64,000 nt of DNA, taken from positions 69,588 through 133,587 of the forward strand of contig CACRXP010000171.1 of assembly GCA_902702965.1 (NCBI GenBank), given 5' to 3'. Source of the stretch: Spirometra erinaceieuropaei (taxonomy: Eukaryota; Platyhelminthes; Cestoda; Diphyllobothriidea; Diphyllobothriidae). Made by a program: the position numbers and the translations under genes. Position 1 is the first letter of the stretch. Each line of letters opens with the position of its first letter. Below are positions 1 to 64,000 of this stretch, one piece after another. The notes under the pieces are model-generated. The model was not told where the DNA came from. It was given only the letters and a program-made list of their open reading frames with translations, and searched no databases.

Positions 1-614
1 TACCGTGCAACCTCCCCCCTTCTTGACGGTCGATATTCTACCACCGCCGACAGTTTTTTTTCTCCTGAGCCCTCCAAACCACAAAAACCACCATCAACTA
101 TATTTTTATGCCTTAAGCTCAGGAGTTTTTTTTTTTCACTGCCGGTCGGATTTGTGTTTAATCGCTTCCCTTGACAATGCCTGTAAACTGGCATTAAATT
201 AAAATTTATTTATTTATTTATTTATAAGTAGTATCACGCTCCGATCTTTACACTGCATAAAGTTACCTCTTATGCATTACCATTTGACAAAATGTAAGTT
301 TGAACTTCTCGTTTCTCTATCCTCATGCATGTTTCCAGATGTCAAGTTCGGTTTCTTTGTTAAGTTATTTGTATCTCATTTTTTACTATTCTTTAATTTG
401 CATGTGAAATCAAACTGTCATCTCCGAAGGGACGCAAGATTTCGACTAACGTTTATTTACTCCAATACGTAATACTGAATGTGCCATGTGAGGAATAAGA
501 CGAAACATGTTTTCGGCGACGAAACTTCCTTGAGCTCCATGACCTTGAATGGACTTGTTTAACTATTGAGAACTGTAATTGTTTGAGGTCACTGTTGCGC
601 TATCAACTTCCAAA
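1..614. other. 5' flank / probable promoter and 5' UTR
   Basis: No coding sequence is recognised before the ferlin start codon. A short (ATTT)n tract lies at about 203-225 and runs into a TATA-like ATTTATAAG, but because it belongs to a simple repeat I do not call it a TATA box. The transcription start and any spliced leader acceptor cannot be placed from the sequence. Confidence 0.4.
203..225. repeat. (ATTT)n microsatellite
   Basis: About five tandem ATTT units, seen directly, some 390 bp upstream of the ferlin start codon. Confidence 0.8.
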
Positions 615-61804
<61,190 letters not shown>

Positions 61805-63483
61805 GTCCCTGATGCCGTACAAGGGAACTGTCTTTCATGGAATTCCAAGTAAAGCCTGTTTAGCACATCTTCCCTCACTTCTCTCCCCCGAAGCCAACCC
61901 GCTTCTATTCTGCTCCACAATTTTACCACCTTCATCCTACCTACCTACCTGTTCATGCCAGTCTCTCACAGGCATTCCACTGTCGTTTTTAAAAACTAGA
62001 TTATAACTATTCTACCGACCGACTATCGTCTCGGTGCAACTCTCTGTGCAACAAGTCCACAGCTTCTAAAAGTGCCTCGATGTACCAAGGGTACAAAGCC
62101 ATTACTTAACAATTACCTATTCCGCCCCCACTTGAGCTTTCCCGCACTCCCCCTAGCCGTCTAGGTTTTTGGAATTGGACTGACAGTCGTGTGCCTCGAA
62201 TGCAGGTTTTGATTTATTTTTGTCTTATAAACCAGGCAGGTTATCCCACCACACACTCTTTCCTCTCATGATTTCTTTTTGTGTTTATCATCTTTGCAGT
62301 TCCCCTCTCGTCTCGAATTTCTTTACTCTGAGTGCATATTTATGGGTGCTTTCAATTTTGTGATAAAATATAAGAACGGTTACCTCAACGACGGAGTTGC
62401 CTGTTCATCCTCACCCTTATTTGGCTCAAATTTGCTGACGCGATATATTGTAGGTAAGATCAAACAACTGCTATTCAGGCACTTCCGACGACTTTACGTA
62501 CGAGCTTAAAAGCGCAGGGACTAAATTATAAAATCTACAAAATGCGGTTCCTTTATCGTCAAATGACACTCATCTACTTATTATAAGCCTTCAAATACGA
62601 GCTTTGACCTGACAGACGACATAGGTTTGCAAAATCGAACCATAAGTAAAGTCTTCAATGTACTTTCGGCCATCGAATTCGACAGTCTTGCAGATTACTC
62701 GTCATCGACTTCCGCATCATTACTAGTTTTCATGGAACAGTCGTGGGTGGGTGCATGGGCGGCAGAAAGCGTTTTGAGTTCGCTCATGATGAAGAGTGAT
62801 AGGAGGGAAGAGAAGATTCGGAGGGGTAACTGCAGCGCTGCGCTGTTTACGAATTGCCGTTATTCCAGTCCTCCGGTCGTAGAGGTCGGTTTCGCTCAGA
62901 AAGGCTGTATCGGCCGGACAATAACCCTTTCGTGAGCTCGGATATGCGTGCAGTACGACAAACGAGCGACATCTAGGCAATCTTTCTTCCCGCGTAGTGA
63001 ATGCCGCAACCCATTTACGGAAACTGTTTCTGGCATAAGTACGTTGTTGCCTGGTTTTCTTTGCGAGGATGAGTCCGGCTTGTTATTTGTTGTTGTCTAA
63101 TGAGGCTTGGTGTCATTGACATGCGGATCCTGCACTTCTGATGCAGTTACGCAGATGGCGCCCCAACACACTCCGTCTCCTCCGTGAATTGGACTGGTTC
63201 AAGAGTTGTGCGTATTTTGTTGTTGGCAGGCAATTTTCGTGCGAGCATATCAAATATCGTGGGATTTAACTTACCCTGTGCCTTCATAACTTCAGCTCGC
63301 CGTAGGCCTGGCGTTTAGCCCCATTTTGGGACACAAGGGGGTGATCAGTCCAACATGCGGCACCATATGTCGTCTTTACCACCATAAAATCATGCCACGC
63401 TCTCCTCCCGACGAGTACATTGCTCGGTACTTGTCACTTACCTGAAGGGGAATGTATTCATGTTATTTTCAATGATAGAAGGA

Positions 63484-63578
63484 GTCGCATACCCCGGGGT
63501 TGGGTATGGTTCGCGGATGACGGCCAATCAGCCAGAACTGATCACTCTAGTTCCTTCCGTCTTAGTCGGCAATGCTAT
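63484..63578 (+). repeat. SINE-like copy
   Basis: GTTGGGTATGGTTCGCGGAT, GACGGCCAATCAGCCAGAAC and GTCTTAGTCGGCAATGCTAT follow the same order as in the 33.6-kb copy. The tRNA-like head is not clear. Confidence 0.5.
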
Positions 63579-63684
63579 CCTGTCTATATTACGTGCCACT
63601 GTGCGGCTGCTGGCCGGGCTCGAGAGAGTTCCGTAATGCAATCGATGCGCGCCTCCCTGCCACTGTTAATATACCCGATCGTAA

Positions 63685-63922
63685 CCGACGAGCATGGCTC
63701 AACGAGCCCAGGGCTCAATGATTAGGACGCTAGACCCCTCTCCGAGCAACGAGCATGGCAACGAGCCCATGGCTCAATGATAAGGATGTTGGCCCCCTCA
63801 CCAGCAAGTCGTGAGTTCGGTCCTTGGGGGTCGCATATCGTGAAATTAGATATGACTGGCTGATGACGGCTAACAAGCCAAAGATGGCTCTTCCAGTATT
63901 CATTGCCTTTGTCGGTAATGTT
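63685..63922 (+). repeat. SINE-like copy with duplicated tRNA-like head
   Basis: The A-box-like segment GGCTCAATGATTAGGACGCT lies in a roughly 60-bp unit repeated at about 63685-63747 and 63748-63808 (both with CGAGCATGGC and GAGCCCA). A B-box-like GAGTTCGGTCC follows at about 63812-63822, then the shared body (GATGACGGCTAACAAGCCAA) and tail (GCCTTTGTCGGTAATG). Confidence 0.6.
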
Positions 63923-64000
63923 GTTTTTTCCACGTTCTCTTCACTCATTTGGGAAGTTGGAGAAGGTATTTAGTTGTGGGCAGACCTAGAAAAGGAGGCC

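Larger units (their letters stand above)
61805..64000. other. 3' UTR and downstream flank
   Basis: I see no AATAAA in the first kilobase after the stop, so the poly(A) site is undefined. A short ACCT/CCTA run sits at 61935-61950. SINE-like copies occupy about 63484-63578 and 63685-63922. No second gene was recognised on either strand. Confidence 0.6.

Overview
The window is a piece of eukaryotic nuclear DNA, most probably from a parasitic flatworm (Platyhelminthes). The clues are one very long gene split into many small exons, a 35-bp intron next to multi-kilobase introns, decayed Penelope-like retroelement sequence with a GIY-YIG segment, and repeated tRNA-like SINE copies. A diphyllobothriid tapeworm is my best guess, but the taxon is inference and no marker here settles it.

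One gene explains nearly all of the window. It is a complete type-I ferlin (dysferlin/myoferlin family) on the + strand, from an ATG at 615 to a TGA at 61804. I could join 42 exons with continuous reading frame through every junction. The model encodes 2069 residues, close to the usual length of vertebrate dysferlin or myoferlin. Domain order is C2A, Gly-rich linker, C2B, FerI, C2C, conserved ferlin block, FerA, FerB, DysF, Lys-rich linker, C2D, C2E, C2F, C2G, then a C-terminal membrane anchor. Family knowledge makes it a tail-anchored, Ca2+-responsive vesicle-fusion and membrane-repair protein.

Layout: 615-6718 C2A; 13184-13329 linker; 19302-20177 C2B and FerI; 20753-28276 C2C, including a duplicated exon; 29826-34403 conserved block, FerA and FerB; 34486-38955 DysF; 39285-39563 microexons and Lys-rich linker; 43160-46545 C2D and C2E; 51817-54176 C2F; 56928-58039 possible cassette exon and C2G; 60079-61804 tail and membrane anchor. 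Introns carry mobile-element debris: a Penelope-like element at about 8320-9780, a second GIY-YIG-like fragment near 54840-55080, several SINE-like copies, and a fold-back repeat at 59036-59281. Downstream of 61804 I see only non-coding sequence and SINE copies.

The most interesting signal is alternative splicing capacity. Two homologous copies of the exon carrying the Ca2+-binding loop of C2C lie in tandem (27696-27778 and 28197-28276). Only inclusion of exactly one keeps the frame. There are also in-frame microexons of 9, 21, 30 and 33 nt and a 45-nt cassette candidate before C2G.
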